Shown: piece by piece, positions 50,727-59,742 of the stretch
How the letters are laid out: each line of letters begins with the position of its first letter
How positions within the stretch are numbered: position 1 is the first letter of the stretch
From: Novosphingobium sp. AP12
GTDB lineage: Bacteria > Pseudomonadota > Alphaproteobacteria > Sphingomonadales > Sphingomonadaceae
Assembly (NCBI RefSeq): GCF_000281975.1
Contig: NZ_AKKE01000019.1
Location: forward strand, 1 to 64,000
Reading direction: 5' to 3'
DNA length: 64,000 bases
Notes under the pieces: model-generated
Databases searched by the model: none
What the model was told of the DNA's origin: nothing
What the model saw: the letters and a program-made list of their open reading frames with translations, nothing else
Made by a program: the position numbers and the translations under genes

Positions 50727-52232
50727 ATGCCACTCGACTTCAGCACGCTTCGCACCGGCACGAAGGAGTTCCTCGCGAGACGCGCGGGCGGGCAGGGCCT
50801 CCTCATCGGCGGGGAATGGTACGCGGCGGCGAATGGCGCCGCCTTCGCCACGCTCGATCCGGCCACCGGCAGCGAACTGGGCCAGGTCGCCAAGGCGGGC
50901 GCGGCGGACGTCGATGCCGCCGTCACCGCAGCGCGCGCCGCGCTGGCGGGCTGGAGCGCCACCGTCCCGGTCGAGCGGGCCCGCATCCTCTGGAAGATAG
51001 CGGACCTGATCGAGGCGAATATCGACGACCTCGCCGAACTGGAAACGCTCGACCAGGGCAAGCCGCTGTTCGTCGGTCGCTGGGCCGAGATCCCGGGCGC
51101 GGTGAACCAGTTCCGCTTCTTCGCCGGCCAGGCCATGGCGATCGAGGGCACCACGCTCGAAAGCTCGATCAACTACCAGCCCGCCGGCAAGCAGATGCGG
51201 ACCTGGACCGTGCGCGAGCCCGTCGGCGTGGTCGCCGCGATCGTGCCGTGGAATTCGCCGCTGGTGCTGACCGCGATGAAGCTGGCGCCGGCGCTGGCGG
51301 CCGGCTGCACCGTGGTGCTCAAGCCTGCCGAGGATACCTCGCTCACCGCGCTGCGCCTGGCCGAGCTGATGGTGGAGGCGGGCGTTCCCGCCGGCGTCAT
51401 CAACGTCATCACGGGCCTTGGCGGAGAAACCGGCGCGGCGCTTGCCTCGCATCCGGGCGTCGACAAGATCGCCTTCACCGGCTCCACCGCCACCGGCCGC
51501 GCGGTGCTCGATGCCGCCAAGACCAACTTCAAGCGCGTCACGCTGGAACTGGGCGGCAAGTCCCCCTCCATCGTCATGCCCGATGCCGACCTGTCGATGG
51601 CGATCCCCGGTGTCGCCAACGCGATCTACTTCAACGGAGGACAGGTCTGCATCGCCGGTTCGCGTCTCTACGTCCACCGTTCGATCCACGATCAGGTGGT
51701 CGAGGGCGTGGCTGACTATGCCAGGGGCCTGAAGCTCGGCCACGGTCTGGCCGCCGATACGCAGATGGGCCCGGTGGTCTCGCTGCGTCACGCGGAGCGC
51801 ATCGAAGGCTTCCTCCAGCGCGCCCGCGCCGAGGGCGCGACGATGCTCACCGGCGGCGAGCGCACCGGCGAGGCCGGAACCTACATCACACCCACCGTGG
51901 TCGTGGACGTGAAGCCCGGCATGGAGATCGTGCGCGAGGAAGTGTTCGGCCCGGTGCTGGTCGCGCAGGCCTTCGACGATGTCGAGGAAGTGATCGCGGC
52001 GGCCAACGACAGCGAATACGGCCTTGCCGCCAGCGTCTGGACCGAGGGGCTTTCCAACGCCCACCGCATGTCTAGCGCGATAAAGGCGGGCACGGTCTGG
52101 ATCAACTGCCACGCCATGTACGACGCCACGCTCGCCATCGGCGGCGTCAGGCAATCGGGCTGGGGCCGCGACAGCGGGCGCCAGGCGCTGGAGAATTATC
52201 TGGAGTGGAAGACCGTCTGCGCGGTCGTTTGA
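50727..52232 (+). CDS. Aldehyde dehydrogenase family protein
   Basis: 501 residues from ATG 50727 with an AAAGGAG ribosome site 6 bases upstream. ALDH motifs: PWNSPLVLTAMKLAPALAAG, AFTGSTATGR, LELGGKSP with the general-base Glu, GGQVCIAGSR with the nucleophilic Cys, and EEVFGPVL. It stands alone between the hyuA promoter region and a terminator. It probably oxidises an aldehyde formed by the pathway, for instance by the ADH at 44476. Confidence 0.9.
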   Translation: MPLDFSTLRTGTKEFLARRAGGQGLLIGGEWYAAANGAAFATLDPATGSELGQVAKAGAADVDAAVTAARAALAGWSATVPVERARILWKIADLIEANIDDLAELETLDQGKPLFVGRWAEIPGAVNQFRFFAGQAMAIEGTTLESSINYQPAGKQMRTWTVREPVGVVAAIVPWNSPLVLTAMKLAPALAAGCTVVLKPAEDTSLTALRLAELMVEAGVPAGVINVITGLGGETGAALASHPGVDKIAFTGSTATGRAVLDAAKTNFKRVTLELGGKSPSIVMPDADLSMAIPGVANAIYFNGGQVCIAGSRLYVHRSIHDQVVEGVADYARGLKLGHGLAADTQMGPVVSLRHAERIEGFLQRARAEGATMLTGGERTGEAGTYITPTVVVDVKPGMEIVREEVFGPVLVAQAFDDVEEVIAAANDSEYGLAASVWTEGLSNAHRMSSAIKAGTVWINCHAMYDATLAIGGVRQSGWGRDSGRQALENYLEWKTVCAVV

Positions 52233-52260
52233 TTCCGCAAATTCGCTAATTGAAGGAAAG

Positions 52261-52288
52261 GGGGCGTGCCTTGAGGCGCGCCCCTTTT
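52261..52288 (+). terminator. Hairpin terminator after ALDH
   Basis: GGGGCGTGCC and GGCGCGCCCC pair over 10 bases (one G-T) with loop TTGA, followed by TTTT. Confidence 0.85.
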
Positions 52289-52362
52289 CAGTGGCCGCGT
52301 CGTCCGGGATCGGATCGGGCGCGGCGCCAGGCCCTGCGCCTTGCTCACCACCCGATCATTCC

Positions 52363-52379
52363 TCCCCGAACCTCGGATA
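52363..52379 (+). promoter_or_regulatory. Partial copy of the shared operator-like dyad
   Basis: TCCCCGAACCTCGGATA keeps mainly the right half-site. It ends 77 bases before the start at 52456, exactly as the site before the paralogous hydroxylase at 19113 does. Confidence 0.35.
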
Positions 52380-52455
52380 GTTCCGCGACTTGGCCGCTTG
52401 CCGCCGGTCAGTGGTCCATAGCGGGATGTGCAACAGGAAATGGAGTCTGCTCGAT

Positions 52456-53673
52456 ATGGCGGCAGTTGAACGGTGTCAGGTGGCGATCGCGGGGGCGGGA
52501 CCGGTCGGAACGGTCCTGGCGACGCTGCTGGCGCAGGCAGGCATCGATGTGGTGGTCCTTGAGGTCGGCGCCGACTGCGCGCAGGACTTGCGCGCCTCGA
52601 CGTTCCATCCCCCCACGCTGGAAATGCTCGACCAGATCGGCATCACGCCGATGCTGCTGGAAAAAGGCCTCAAGGCTCCGGTCTACCACTGGCGCGACCG
52701 GCATTCGGGCGAGGTGATCGACTTCGACCTCGACGAAATTTCCGATGTGACGCGCTATCCTTTCCGCATCCAGTGCGAGCAGTATCACCTGTCGCGGGCG
52801 CTTGCTTCTGGGCTCGAAAAGCAGGGCAATGCCGATGTGCGCTTCGGCAGCCGCCTGCTGACGTTCGAGGAAGACGCAGACGGCGTGAACCTCGCGATCG
52901 AGACGATGACCGGCATCGAGCGCCTGCGCGCCGACTACCTGATCGGCGCCGACGGCGCGAACTCGGTCGTGCGCAAGTGGCTCGGCATCGAATTCGACGG
53001 GTTCACTTATCCTGAGCGGTTCCTGTGCCTGTCGACCGCGTTCGACATCGGTAAGCACCTGCCGAACCTCGCCTGGGTCAACTACGTGTCCGATCCCGAC
53101 GAATGGCTGGTGTTGCTGCGCGTGCCCACGCTCTGGCGCGTGCTGGTGCCCACCGACGGTTCGCTGAGCGACGAGGAACTGCGCTCGGACGCCATGAAGA
53201 ACGAGATCTTCGGGCGCCTCGTCGGCGATGGATCGATGGTGGAGACGCAGCACCGCACACTCTACCGCGTCCACCAGCGCGTCGCCCAGTCGTTCCGGGA
53301 GGGCCGTGTCATGCTGGCGGGAGATGCCGCGCATCTCAACAATCCGCTCGGCGGCTTCGGCATGAATTCGGGCGTGCACGATGCCTTCAACCTGTTCGAG
53401 AAGCTGCTGCCGGTTCTCAAGGGCCAGAAGGCGGGCGGCGCGGCCGAGGAAAACCTCGCGCTCTACGACCGCCAGCGCCGCGAGGTGACGCATAGCTTCA
53501 CGCAGATGCAGACCAAGGAAAACATGGCGATGATCCGCGGCGGGCAGGACGAGGCGCACAAGCGCCGCCGCGAAGCCATGCTGGCGATCAAGCAGGACGA
53601 TGAGCGCCGCCGCGCCTACATGCTGCGGCAGGCGATGTTCGAGAGCCTCTCGCAGGCCGCCGCGATTCGCTGA
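52456..53673 (+). CDS. MhpA-like FAD-dependent aromatic ring hydroxylase, copy 2
   Basis: 405 residues from ATG 52456, with GGAG about 10 bases upstream as in copy 1; an ATG at 52390 is unlikely. GAGPVGTVLATLLAQAG, LIGADGANSVVRKWLG and GDAAHLNNPLGGFGMNSG define the flavoprotein hydroxylase. Long stretches are identical to 19113-20321, so this is a recent duplication kept in a different operon. It is followed by the Asp/Glu-racemase-fold gene (66 bases), suggesting the two act in succession. Confidence 0.88.
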   Translation: MAAVERCQVAIAGAGPVGTVLATLLAQAGIDVVVLEVGADCAQDLRASTFHPPTLEMLDQIGITPMLLEKGLKAPVYHWRDRHSGEVIDFDLDEISDVTRYPFRIQCEQYHLSRALASGLEKQGNADVRFGSRLLTFEEDADGVNLAIETMTGIERLRADYLIGADGANSVVRKWLGIEFDGFTYPERFLCLSTAFDIGKHLPNLAWVNYVSDPDEWLVLLRVPTLWRVLVPTDGSLSDEELRSDAMKNEIFGRLVGDGSMVETQHRTLYRVHQRVAQSFREGRVMLAGDAAHLNNPLGGFGMNSGVHDAFNLFEKLLPVLKGQKAGGAAEENLALYDRQRREVTHSFTQMQTKENMAMIRGGQDEAHKRRREAMLAIKQDDERRRAYMLRQAMFESLSQAAAIR

Positions 53674-53739
53674 ACCAGACCCCGGCAACCTTCCTATCAA
53701 CCAGCGCGGCCGGAGGCCGTTGCAACAGGAGTATCCGCA

Positions 53740-54483
53740 ATGGGAGACGTTCTCGGTTGGCGCAAGCTGATGGGTGTCATTGCCCCTTCGACCAACACCG
53801 TGGTCCAGCCCGACATGGAACGGATGCGCCCCGAAGGCGTGACCAACCATTTCTCGCGCATCTACGTCGAGGATCCGCTGGCGCTTTCGAACGAGGATTT
53901 CATCGCCGGGACCACGGCCATTGCCGAGAATACGTTCGACGCTGTGCGCTCGGTCATGACCTGCAAGCCCGATTATCTCGTGCTCGGCATGTCGGCGATC
54001 ACCTTCTACGGCGGTGTCGAGGGCAGCCGGAAATGGAAGAAACAGGTTGAGGACCTGGCCGGTATCGGCGCCTCCACCGGCGCGGAATCGGTGGCGGCCG
54101 CGCTCCATGCCTACGGCGCGAAGTCGGTTAGTTTCGTCTCGCCCTACTACCCGGTCGCCAACGCCGAAGTGCGCAATTTCCTGGAGGAATCGGGCTTCTC
54201 CGTAAAACGCGACGTGCCGCTGGAATGCCGGCGCTGGACCGATATCGCCAAGGTCGGTCCCGATCGGCTTCGCGAGGTGATCGCCGAACTGGACGGGGAC
54301 GACGTCGATGCCATCGTGCAGGTCGGCACCAATCTATCGATGGTGGACCTCGCCGCCGAATACGAGACGAAGCTGGGCAAGCCGGTGATCGCGATCAACA
54401 CCGCGACGTACTGGCACGCGCTGCGCGCGCAGGGGATCGAGGACAGGATCGAGGGCATGGGAAGACTGCTCGCCGAGTTCTGA
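53740..54483 (+). CDS. Maleate isomerase/arylmalonate decarboxylase-family protein lacking both catalytic cysteines
   Basis: 247 residues with AGGAG 8 bases upstream. The Asp/Glu racemase fold is seen in IAPSTNTVVQPDMERM, YLVLGMSAITFYGG (residues 80-92) and AIVQVGTNLSMVDLAAEYE (191-209). Maleate isomerases need Cys at both sites, and arylmalonate decarboxylase at the second. Here the positions read Gly-Met-Ser and Val-Gly-Thr. The only cysteines, Cys75 and Cys163, lie outside these loops. Overall it is closer to the decarboxylase branch. A different acid/base or a non-catalytic role is likely. Confidence 0.78.
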   Translation: MGDVLGWRKLMGVIAPSTNTVVQPDMERMRPEGVTNHFSRIYVEDPLALSNEDFIAGTTAIAENTFDAVRSVMTCKPDYLVLGMSAITFYGGVEGSRKWKKQVEDLAGIGASTGAESVAAALHAYGAKSVSFVSPYYPVANAEVRNFLEESGFSVKRDVPLECRRWTDIAKVGPDRLREVIAELDGDDVDAIVQVGTNLSMVDLAAEYETKLGKPVIAINTATYWHALRAQGIEDRIEGMGRLLAEF

Positions 54484-54504
54484 TTTTCACGCTTCAAACG
54501 TCAC

Positions 54505-54546
54505 AAAGAAAGAGGGGCGGATGGCAGGATCCGCCCCTCTTTCTTT
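54505..54546. terminator. Very strong bidirectional hairpin terminator
   Basis: Perfect 18-base arms (54505-54522 and 54529-54546) around GGCAGG. It lies between the racemase-fold gene and the convergent CoA transferase. Confidence 0.92.
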
Positions 54547-54569
54547 AGGGAGCGAGCGAAGCGGGGCGT

Positions 54570-55769
54570 TCAATCCGCGCCGACCGCGCCCTGTGTGACA
54601 AGGCTATCGATCCGGTCCGGCGCATAGCCCAGCGCCGTCAGCACCGCACGGCTGTCGGCGCCCGGTGTGGGCAATGCGACTGGTGCGCCGGGCCTCAGGC
54701 CGCCCATCTGGAGCGGGATCGTCGGCAGCCTCGTTTCCTCGCCGGTGTCCAGCGTGACCGGCTCCAGCCCGCCTTCGGCAAGCTGCGGATCGTCGAACAT
54801 GTCTTCCGGCCGCCCAATCGGCGCGAAAGGCAGGCCGGTGCCTTCCAGCTTCGCCACGATCTCGTCCCGCGTCATCGAGGCGACGAGCTGGCGCACCTGC
54901 GGCAGGATGCGTTCGCGGGCGAGCACGCGCTGGTTGTTGGTACGCAGGCTTTCATCGGCCCAAAGGGCATCGAGTTCGAACAGGGCACAGAACTTCTGCC
55001 AGAGAGCGTCGCTGACCACGCCGATGAAGACAGGCTCGTCGCGCGTCTCGAACACATCGTAGATCGCCCAGGCCGAAATGCGCGCGGGCATCGGCGCAGC
55101 GGCCTTTCCGGTGACGGCGAACTGTGCCATGTGCTGGCCGACAAGGTAGATCGTCGTCTCGAACAGGCTGGCGACGACCTTCTGGCCGCGCCCGGTGCGG
55201 TGGCGTTCCTCTAGCGCGGCGAGGATGCCGATCACGCCGAACATGCCGCCGGCCACGTCGATCACGCTCGATCCGGCGCGCAGTGGCCGACCGGGCGGGC
55301 CGGTCATGTAGGCAAGCCCGCCCATCATCTGCGCCACTTCGTCCAGCGCGGTGCGCTGTTCGTAGGGGCCGGGCAGAAAGCCTTTTTCCGAGCAGTAGAT
55401 CAGGCGGGGATTGGCCTCTGCCAGCGTCTCGTAGGACAGGCCGAGCCGGTCGAGCGCGCCGGGACGGAAGTTCTCGATCAGCACGTCCGCGCCTTCGGCC
55501 AGGTCGCGGGCGACCTGCAGGCCTTCCGACGACTTGAGGTCCAGGCAGATCGACTGCTTGCCCCGGTTGTACATCGGGAAATAGCCGGAGCCCGAACCGA
55601 GCAGACGGCGCGTCTGGTCGCCGCCAATGGGCTCGATACGCACCACCTCGGCGCCGAGCCCGGCCAGGATGTGGCCCACGGCGGGCCCCATGACCATGTG
55701 TGTGAATTCGACGACACGGATTCCGGCGAGGGGCTGTGGGACCACCGGCAGCGGGACATTCTCGCTCAT
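54570..55769 (-). CDS. CaiB/BaiF family III CoA transferase
   Basis: 399 residues from ATG 55769, overlapping the lyase stop as ATGA. Family III motifs: PLAGIRVVEFTHMVMGPAVGHILAGLGAEVVRIEP at the start, RGKQSICLDLKS, ADVLIENFRPGALDRLGLSYE, and the catalytic Asp in TALDEVAQMMGG. It moves CoA from a donor such as succinyl-CoA to a carboxylic acid. Coupling to an HMG-CoA-lyase-like enzyme recalls succinyl-CoA:(R)-citramalate CoA transferase followed by citramalyl-CoA lyase. Last gene of its operon. Confidence 0.88.
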   Translation of the reverse strand: MSENVPLPVVPQPLAGIRVVEFTHMVMGPAVGHILAGLGAEVVRIEPIGGDQTRRLLGSGSGYFPMYNRGKQSICLDLKSSEGLQVARDLAEGADVLIENFRPGALDRLGLSYETLAEANPRLIYCSEKGFLPGPYEQRTALDEVAQMMGGLAYMTGPPGRPLRAGSSVIDVAGGMFGVIGILAALEERHRTGRGQKVVASLFETTIYLVGQHMAQFAVTGKAAAPMPARISAWAIYDVFETRDEPVFIGVVSDALWQKFCALFELDALWADESLRTNNQRVLARERILPQVRQLVASMTRDEIVAKLEGTGLPFAPIGRPEDMFDDPQLAEGGLEPVTLDTGEETRLPTIPLQMGGLRPGAPVALPTPGADSRAVLTALGYAPDRIDSLVTQGAVGAD

Positions 55770-56686
55770 CGGGCGATCCTTTCGTTGTAGTCGAGCATCG
55801 GCCCTGCATCCGGCGTGAAGCCGTAGAGCGGCTCGCCGGGTAGGGCGGCGGCCAGGATCTGGCGCACTTCCAGCAGGCGTTCGAGGTCTATGCCGGTATC
55901 CAGCCCCATCGCATTGAGCATGAGCACAAGGTCCTCGGTGACGAGGTTGCCCGAGGCGCCCGGCGCTGCCGGACAGCCGCCGAGTCCGCCCAGCGATGCG
56001 TCCAGCGTGGTGATGCCTTCCTCCAGCCCCGCCAGCGCATTGGCGAGACCGAGGCCGCGCGTGTTGTGCAGATGGAGCGTGGTCAGCATGTCGGCGCCCA
56101 CGGCCGCCCTGACCTTGCGGACGAGCCGTTGGACCTGGGCGGGATCGGCATAGCCGGTGGTGTCGGAAAGGCTGAATTCCTGCGCGCCGGCCTCGGCGGC
56201 GGCGAGGGCAAGGCGCACCACGGTGTCCTCCGGCACGGCGCCCTCGATGGTGCATCCGAACGCGGTGGCAAGGCCGACGGCGAAATGCACGCCCGCCGCT
56301 TTGGCGATCCCGGCAGCTTCCGCGATTTCCGCCAGCATGGCGGCATGATCCTTGCGCACGTTGCGGATAGAATGGGTCTCGCTCATCGAGAGCGGGATCG
56401 ACATGGCATGGACGCCCGCCTCCACCGCGCGCCGTGCGCCCTTGGCATTGGGCACGAGCGCGACGACGTTCAGTCCTTCGATCCCGCGGGCGAAGCGGAC
56501 CAGTTCTGCGGTATCTGCCATCTGCGGCAGGAGGCTGGGCGGCACGAAGCTACCCACCTCGATCTCGCGCACGCCCGCTGCGGCTTCGGCGGTGATCCAG
56601 GCCTTCTTGGCCTCGAGCGGCATCACCGCCTTGATCGACTGCAACCCGTCGCGGGGGCCGACTTCGGAAACGAGAATCTGTGTCAT
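55766..56686 (-). CDS. HMG-CoA lyase-like (citramalyl-CoA lyase-type) enzyme
   Basis: 306 residues. DRE-TIM metallolyase: EVGPRDGLQ near the start, metal-binding LHLHNTRGLGLAN, and the signature GLGGCPAAPGASGN with the active-site Cys. Relatives split HMG-CoA to acetoacetate and acetyl-CoA, or (R)-citramalyl-CoA to pyruvate and acetyl-CoA. No HMG-CoA-forming genes for leucine degradation are next to it; instead a CoA transferase (ATGA overlap) and a LeuD/LeuC pair. This favours a citramalyl-CoA-type reaction (inference). Confidence 0.87.
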   Translation of the reverse strand: MTQILVSEVGPRDGLQSIKAVMPLEAKKAWITAEAAAGVREIEVGSFVPPSLLPQMADTAELVRFARGIEGLNVVALVPNAKGARRAVEAGVHAMSIPLSMSETHSIRNVRKDHAAMLAEIAEAAGIAKAAGVHFAVGLATAFGCTIEGAVPEDTVVRLALAAAEAGAQEFSLSDTTGYADPAQVQRLVRKVRAAVGADMLTTLHLHNTRGLGLANALAGLEEGITTLDASLGGLGGCPAAPGASGNLVTEDLVLMLNAMGLDTGIDLERLLEVRQILAAALPGEPLYGFTPDAGPMLDYNERIAR

Positions 56687-56700
56687 CGTGTCTTTTCCAG

Positions 56701-57312
56701 TTAGACCCCCAGGTACACCCAGGGCCGTGCCTTGCGGTCGTTCGAGGTCCAGTCCTCGATGGCCGGCAGCGATTTGAGCGTGAGGTCGATGGCATCGAGT
56801 CCTTCGAGCAGCATCTGGCGCGGCTCATGCTCGATCTCGAAGCGGTGGATGGCGGCGCCGCAGCGGACATTCTGCGCGGGCAGGTCGACGGTCACGTCCT
56901 GCCAGGCCATGGCGGCGATCACCGCTTCAGGCAGGGCCACGGGCAGCAGGCCGTTGCGGATGCAGTTGGCGCGGAAGATCGGTGCGAAGCTTTGCGCGAT
57001 CACGCAGCGTATGCCGTATTCGCCCAGAGCCCAGACGGCATGCTCGCGGCTCGATCCGCAGCCAAAGTTCGCGCCCGTCAGCAGGATCTGCGCGCCACTG
57101 GCTTCCGGGCGGTTGAGCGGGAATTCCGGATCGGGCGCGCGCGCGCCGTGCTCCCGGCCTGCATCGAGATAGCGCCACGGTGCGAACAGACCGTCCGCAA
57201 GCCCGGTGCGCCCGGTGCTCTTCATCTCGCGGCTGGGGATGACGGCGTCGGTGTCCACGTTGTCCCGCAGCAGAGGCACCGCGCGCGAGGTGAGGGTGGT
57301 GAAGGGGGTCAT
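56701..57312 (-). CDS. LeuD-type small subunit of an aconitase-family hydratase, pair 2
   Basis: 203 residues from ATG 57312, overlapping its large subunit as ATGA. Swivel-domain motifs LRDNVDTDAVIPSREM and GANFGCGSSREHAVWALG, then FRANCIRNGLLPV. It differs from pair 1 (31652) in having Cys before GSSRE and an SREMKSTG substrate loop, so the substrate is probably different. The adjacent lyase and CoA transferase suggest it hydrates a mesaconate/citraconate-type acid. Confidence 0.86.
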   Translation of the reverse strand: MTPFTTLTSRAVPLLRDNVDTDAVIPSREMKSTGRTGLADGLFAPWRYLDAGREHGARAPDPEFPLNRPEASGAQILLTGANFGCGSSREHAVWALGEYGIRCVIAQSFAPIFRANCIRNGLLPVALPEAVIAAMAWQDVTVDLPAQNVRCGAAIHRFEIEHEPRQMLLEGLDAIDLTLKSLPAIEDWTSNDRKARPWVYLGV

Positions 57313-58685
57313 CGCACCAGCTCCCGGGGGTCCGCGATCGAGCCCGCCAGCGCGCTGGCGACGACCGTTTCGGGGCTGGCGATGTGAGTACGGATCCCCG
57401 GGCCCTGCCGTCCCTCGAAGTTGCGATTGGTGCTGCTCATGGTGCGGCTGCCATCCGGGAAATGCTCGCCGCCCGCGAAGAAGCAGAGCGAACAGCCGCT
57501 GGCGCGCCACTCGAACCCTGCTTCGGTGAAGACCTTGTCGAGCCCCTCGGCCTCCGCCGCGCGCTTCACCGCCGAGCTTCCCGGCACCACCATGGCCTTG
57601 CGGATCGACGGCGCGATGCGGCGCCCTTTGAGCAGCGCGGCGGCGCGGCGCAGGTCGGACAGCCGCGCATTGGTGCACGAGCCGATGAAGGCCACGTCGA
57701 TCGGCGTGCCCAGTAACTTCACACCGGCAGCGAGGCCGATGTATTCGTGCGCCCTCGCCGGACCCTGCGGCACCGTGCCGTCTACCGGCATCGCATGCTC
57801 GGGGCTGGTGCCCCAGCTGACCATCGGCGCGAGCGCGGCAGCGTCGATCTCGATCTCGCGGTCGAAGCGCGCGCCTTCGTCGGTTTTCAGCGTGTGCCAA
57901 TAAGGCTCCCCGAAGTTCTCGGGCGCATAGCGGCGACCGGCGAGGTATTCGAAGGTCTTGGCGTCCGGCGCGATGATGCCGGTCATGGCGGCGAATTCGG
58001 TGGCCATGTTGCACAGGGTCATGCGCGCCTCGACGTCGAGCGCGCGCACCGCCTCGCCCGCGAACTCCACGACATGGCCCACGCCGCCACCGGCCCCGTG
58101 CGCGGCGATCAGGGCGAGGATCATGTCCTTGGCGGTGACGCCGGGCGCCAACCGGCCCTTGTAAGTGATGCGCATAGTTTTGGGCCGGTCGAGCCGCAGC
58201 ACGCCAGTCGCCATCGCATGTTCCGCCTCGCTCGAGCCGATGCCCCAGGCCAGCGCCCCAAGTGCGCCCTGCGTGCAGGTGTGGCTGTCGGGCGCGACGA
58301 GCGTGACCCCGGGCAGCACGATGCCGAGTTCGGGCGAGATCACATGGGTGATGCCCTGGTCGCGGTCGTTCACGTCGAACAGGGTGATCCCTGCGGCCTT
58401 GGCGGCGGCGCGGGTCTCGGTGATGAAGGCCGACCCGCCTTTCATCAAGGTGCCGTCGCCGCGCCCCGGCCGGGTGTCGACGATATGATCCATCACCGCG
58501 AAGACGCGGGCGGGATCGCGCACGGGGCGGCTCGCCGCAGCCATCGATTTGAGCGCGGCGGCGCCGGTGCGCTCATGCAGGAACACGCGGTCGATGGCTA
58601 TCAGCGAGGCCCCCGTCCCGGTGTACGCGACATGGTGGGCATCCCAGATCTTTTCGAAGAGGGTCTTGGTGTTGGAAACTGTCAT
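57309..58685 (-). CDS. LeuC-type large subunit of an aconitase-family hydratase, pair 2
   Basis: 458 residues from ATG 58685; the ORF could extend to 58826, but that would run into the preceding gene. [4Fe-4S] ligands are in IGSCTNAR and ASGCSLC; active-site region APDSHTCTQGALGALAWG; late [14 protein letters not shown]. It begins 29 bases after the quinone oxidoreductase-like gene in the same minus-strand operon. Confidence 0.87.
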   Translation of the reverse strand: MTVSNTKTLFEKIWDAHHVAYTGTGASLIAIDRVFLHERTGAAALKSMAAASRPVRDPARVFAVMDHIVDTRPGRGDGTLMKGGSAFITETRAAAKAAGITLFDVNDRDQGITHVISPELGIVLPGVTLVAPDSHTCTQGALGALAWGIGSSEAEHAMATGVLRLDRPKTMRITYKGRLAPGVTAKDMILALIAAHGAGGGVGHVVEFAGEAVRALDVEARMTLCNMATEFAAMTGIIAPDAKTFEYLAGRRYAPENFGEPYWHTLKTDEGARFDREIEIDAAALAPMVSWGTSPEHAMPVDGTVPQGPARAHEYIGLAAGVKLLGTPIDVAFIGSCTNARLSDLRRAAALLKGRRIAPSIRKAMVVPGSSAVKRAAEAEGLDKVFTEAGFEWRASGCSLCFFAGGEHFPDGSRTMSSTNRNFEGRQGPGIRTHIASPETVVASALAGSIADPRELVR

Positions 58686-58713
58686 CTGTCGTCGCAGCGG
58701 GCTTTTCGCCAGC

Positions 58714-59742
58714 TTACATGTCCTTCTGGGGGGCGAGATCGACCACGACCTTGCCCATCGAACGGCCCGAGAGCAGGCGTTCCACCGCACCGAACACGCC
58801 TGCGATGCCCGAATGGGCCTCGTCATCGAAATGCACCTTGAGCTTGCCTTGCGCGTAAAGCGCGAAAAGCCGCTCGCGCGCCTCGGCCCAGTGCGGCGTC
58901 AGCAGCCCGTTCATGAAGCCGCGCACCGATGCGCCTTTGTAGTAGATGGCGTGGGCGATGCGCGGGCCGGTGACGACCTCGGGCCGGCCTTCCAGGTCCG
59001 AGGCCGCGCCGCCGACCACGAGGCGACCGTGGTTGGCGAGATGGGCGAGAAAGGCGTCGAAGATGGCGCCGCTCACCGTATCCACGGCCACGTCGAGCCC
59101 GCCAGGATATTCGGCGGCGAGCACTGCATCCACGTCCTCGGACCTATAGTCGATGACCCGCTCGGCGCCGAGCGAGGCCACGAACGCACATTTCACGGCG
59201 CCGCCCGCCACGCCGATCACCCGCGCGCCCTTGAGCACGGCCAACTGCACCAGCAAGTGACCAAGCCCGCCCGCCGCCGCGGAGATGGCAACGGTTTCGC
59301 CCTGCTTCAGCTCGCCGATGCGTTCCAGCGCAACCATTGCGGAAACCCCGGTGGACGCCAGTGCCAGATATTCACGTGTGGCGGCGGGAGCCTTCGCGAA
59401 CTGGGCGGCGGGGCCAAGATTGGCCTCGCGGTAGCCGCCGGTGAAGCGCACGGTAACCGCCGCATCGCCGGGCGCGAAATCGGTCACGCCTTCGCCCACC
59501 GCCTCGACCGTGCCGATCGCCTCAACGCCGGTGAAGGTGGGCAGGGCGATCTTAACGTAGTCCACCGCATTGCGGGCGATCTGGGTGTCGAAGATGCCGT
59601 TGACGCCGCAGTGCAGGTTGCGCACGCGGATTTCGCCGGGGCCGGGTTGGCCCAGCGGGAGTTCCACGATCTCGCTGCCCTCGCGGAATGAAGGGGCGAT
59701 GCGTTCGAGGCGAATGGCGCGGTAGGTTTCATTCGCGTTCAT
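58714..59742 (-). CDS. Quinone oxidoreductase/zinc-free MDR-family reductase
   Basis: 342 residues from ATG 59742, overlapping the previous stop as ATGA. NAD(P)H-binding region AISAAAGGLGHLLVQLAVLKGARVIGV, N-terminal PGPGEIRVRNLHCGVNGIFD, and no zinc-site cysteines. MDR proteins of this type reduce quinones or alpha,beta-double bonds of enones or enoyl compounds. Coupled to a VAO-type flavoprotein on one side and the LeuC-type gene on the other, it could reduce an unsaturated intermediate. Confidence 0.87.
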   Translation of the reverse strand: MNANETYRAIRLERIAPSFREGSEIVELPLGQPGPGEIRVRNLHCGVNGIFDTQIARNAVDYVKIALPTFTGVEAIGTVEAVGEGVTDFAPGDAAVTVRFTGGYREANLGPAAQFAKAPAATREYLALASTGVSAMVALERIGELKQGETVAISAAAGGLGHLLVQLAVLKGARVIGVAGGAVKCAFVASLGAERVIDYRSEDVDAVLAAEYPGGLDVAVDTVSGAIFDAFLAHLANHGRLVVGGAASDLEGRPEVVTGPRIAHAIYYKGASVRGFMNGLLTPHWAEARERLFALYAQGKLKVHFDDEAHSGIAGVFGAVERLLSGRSMGKVVVDLAPQKDM

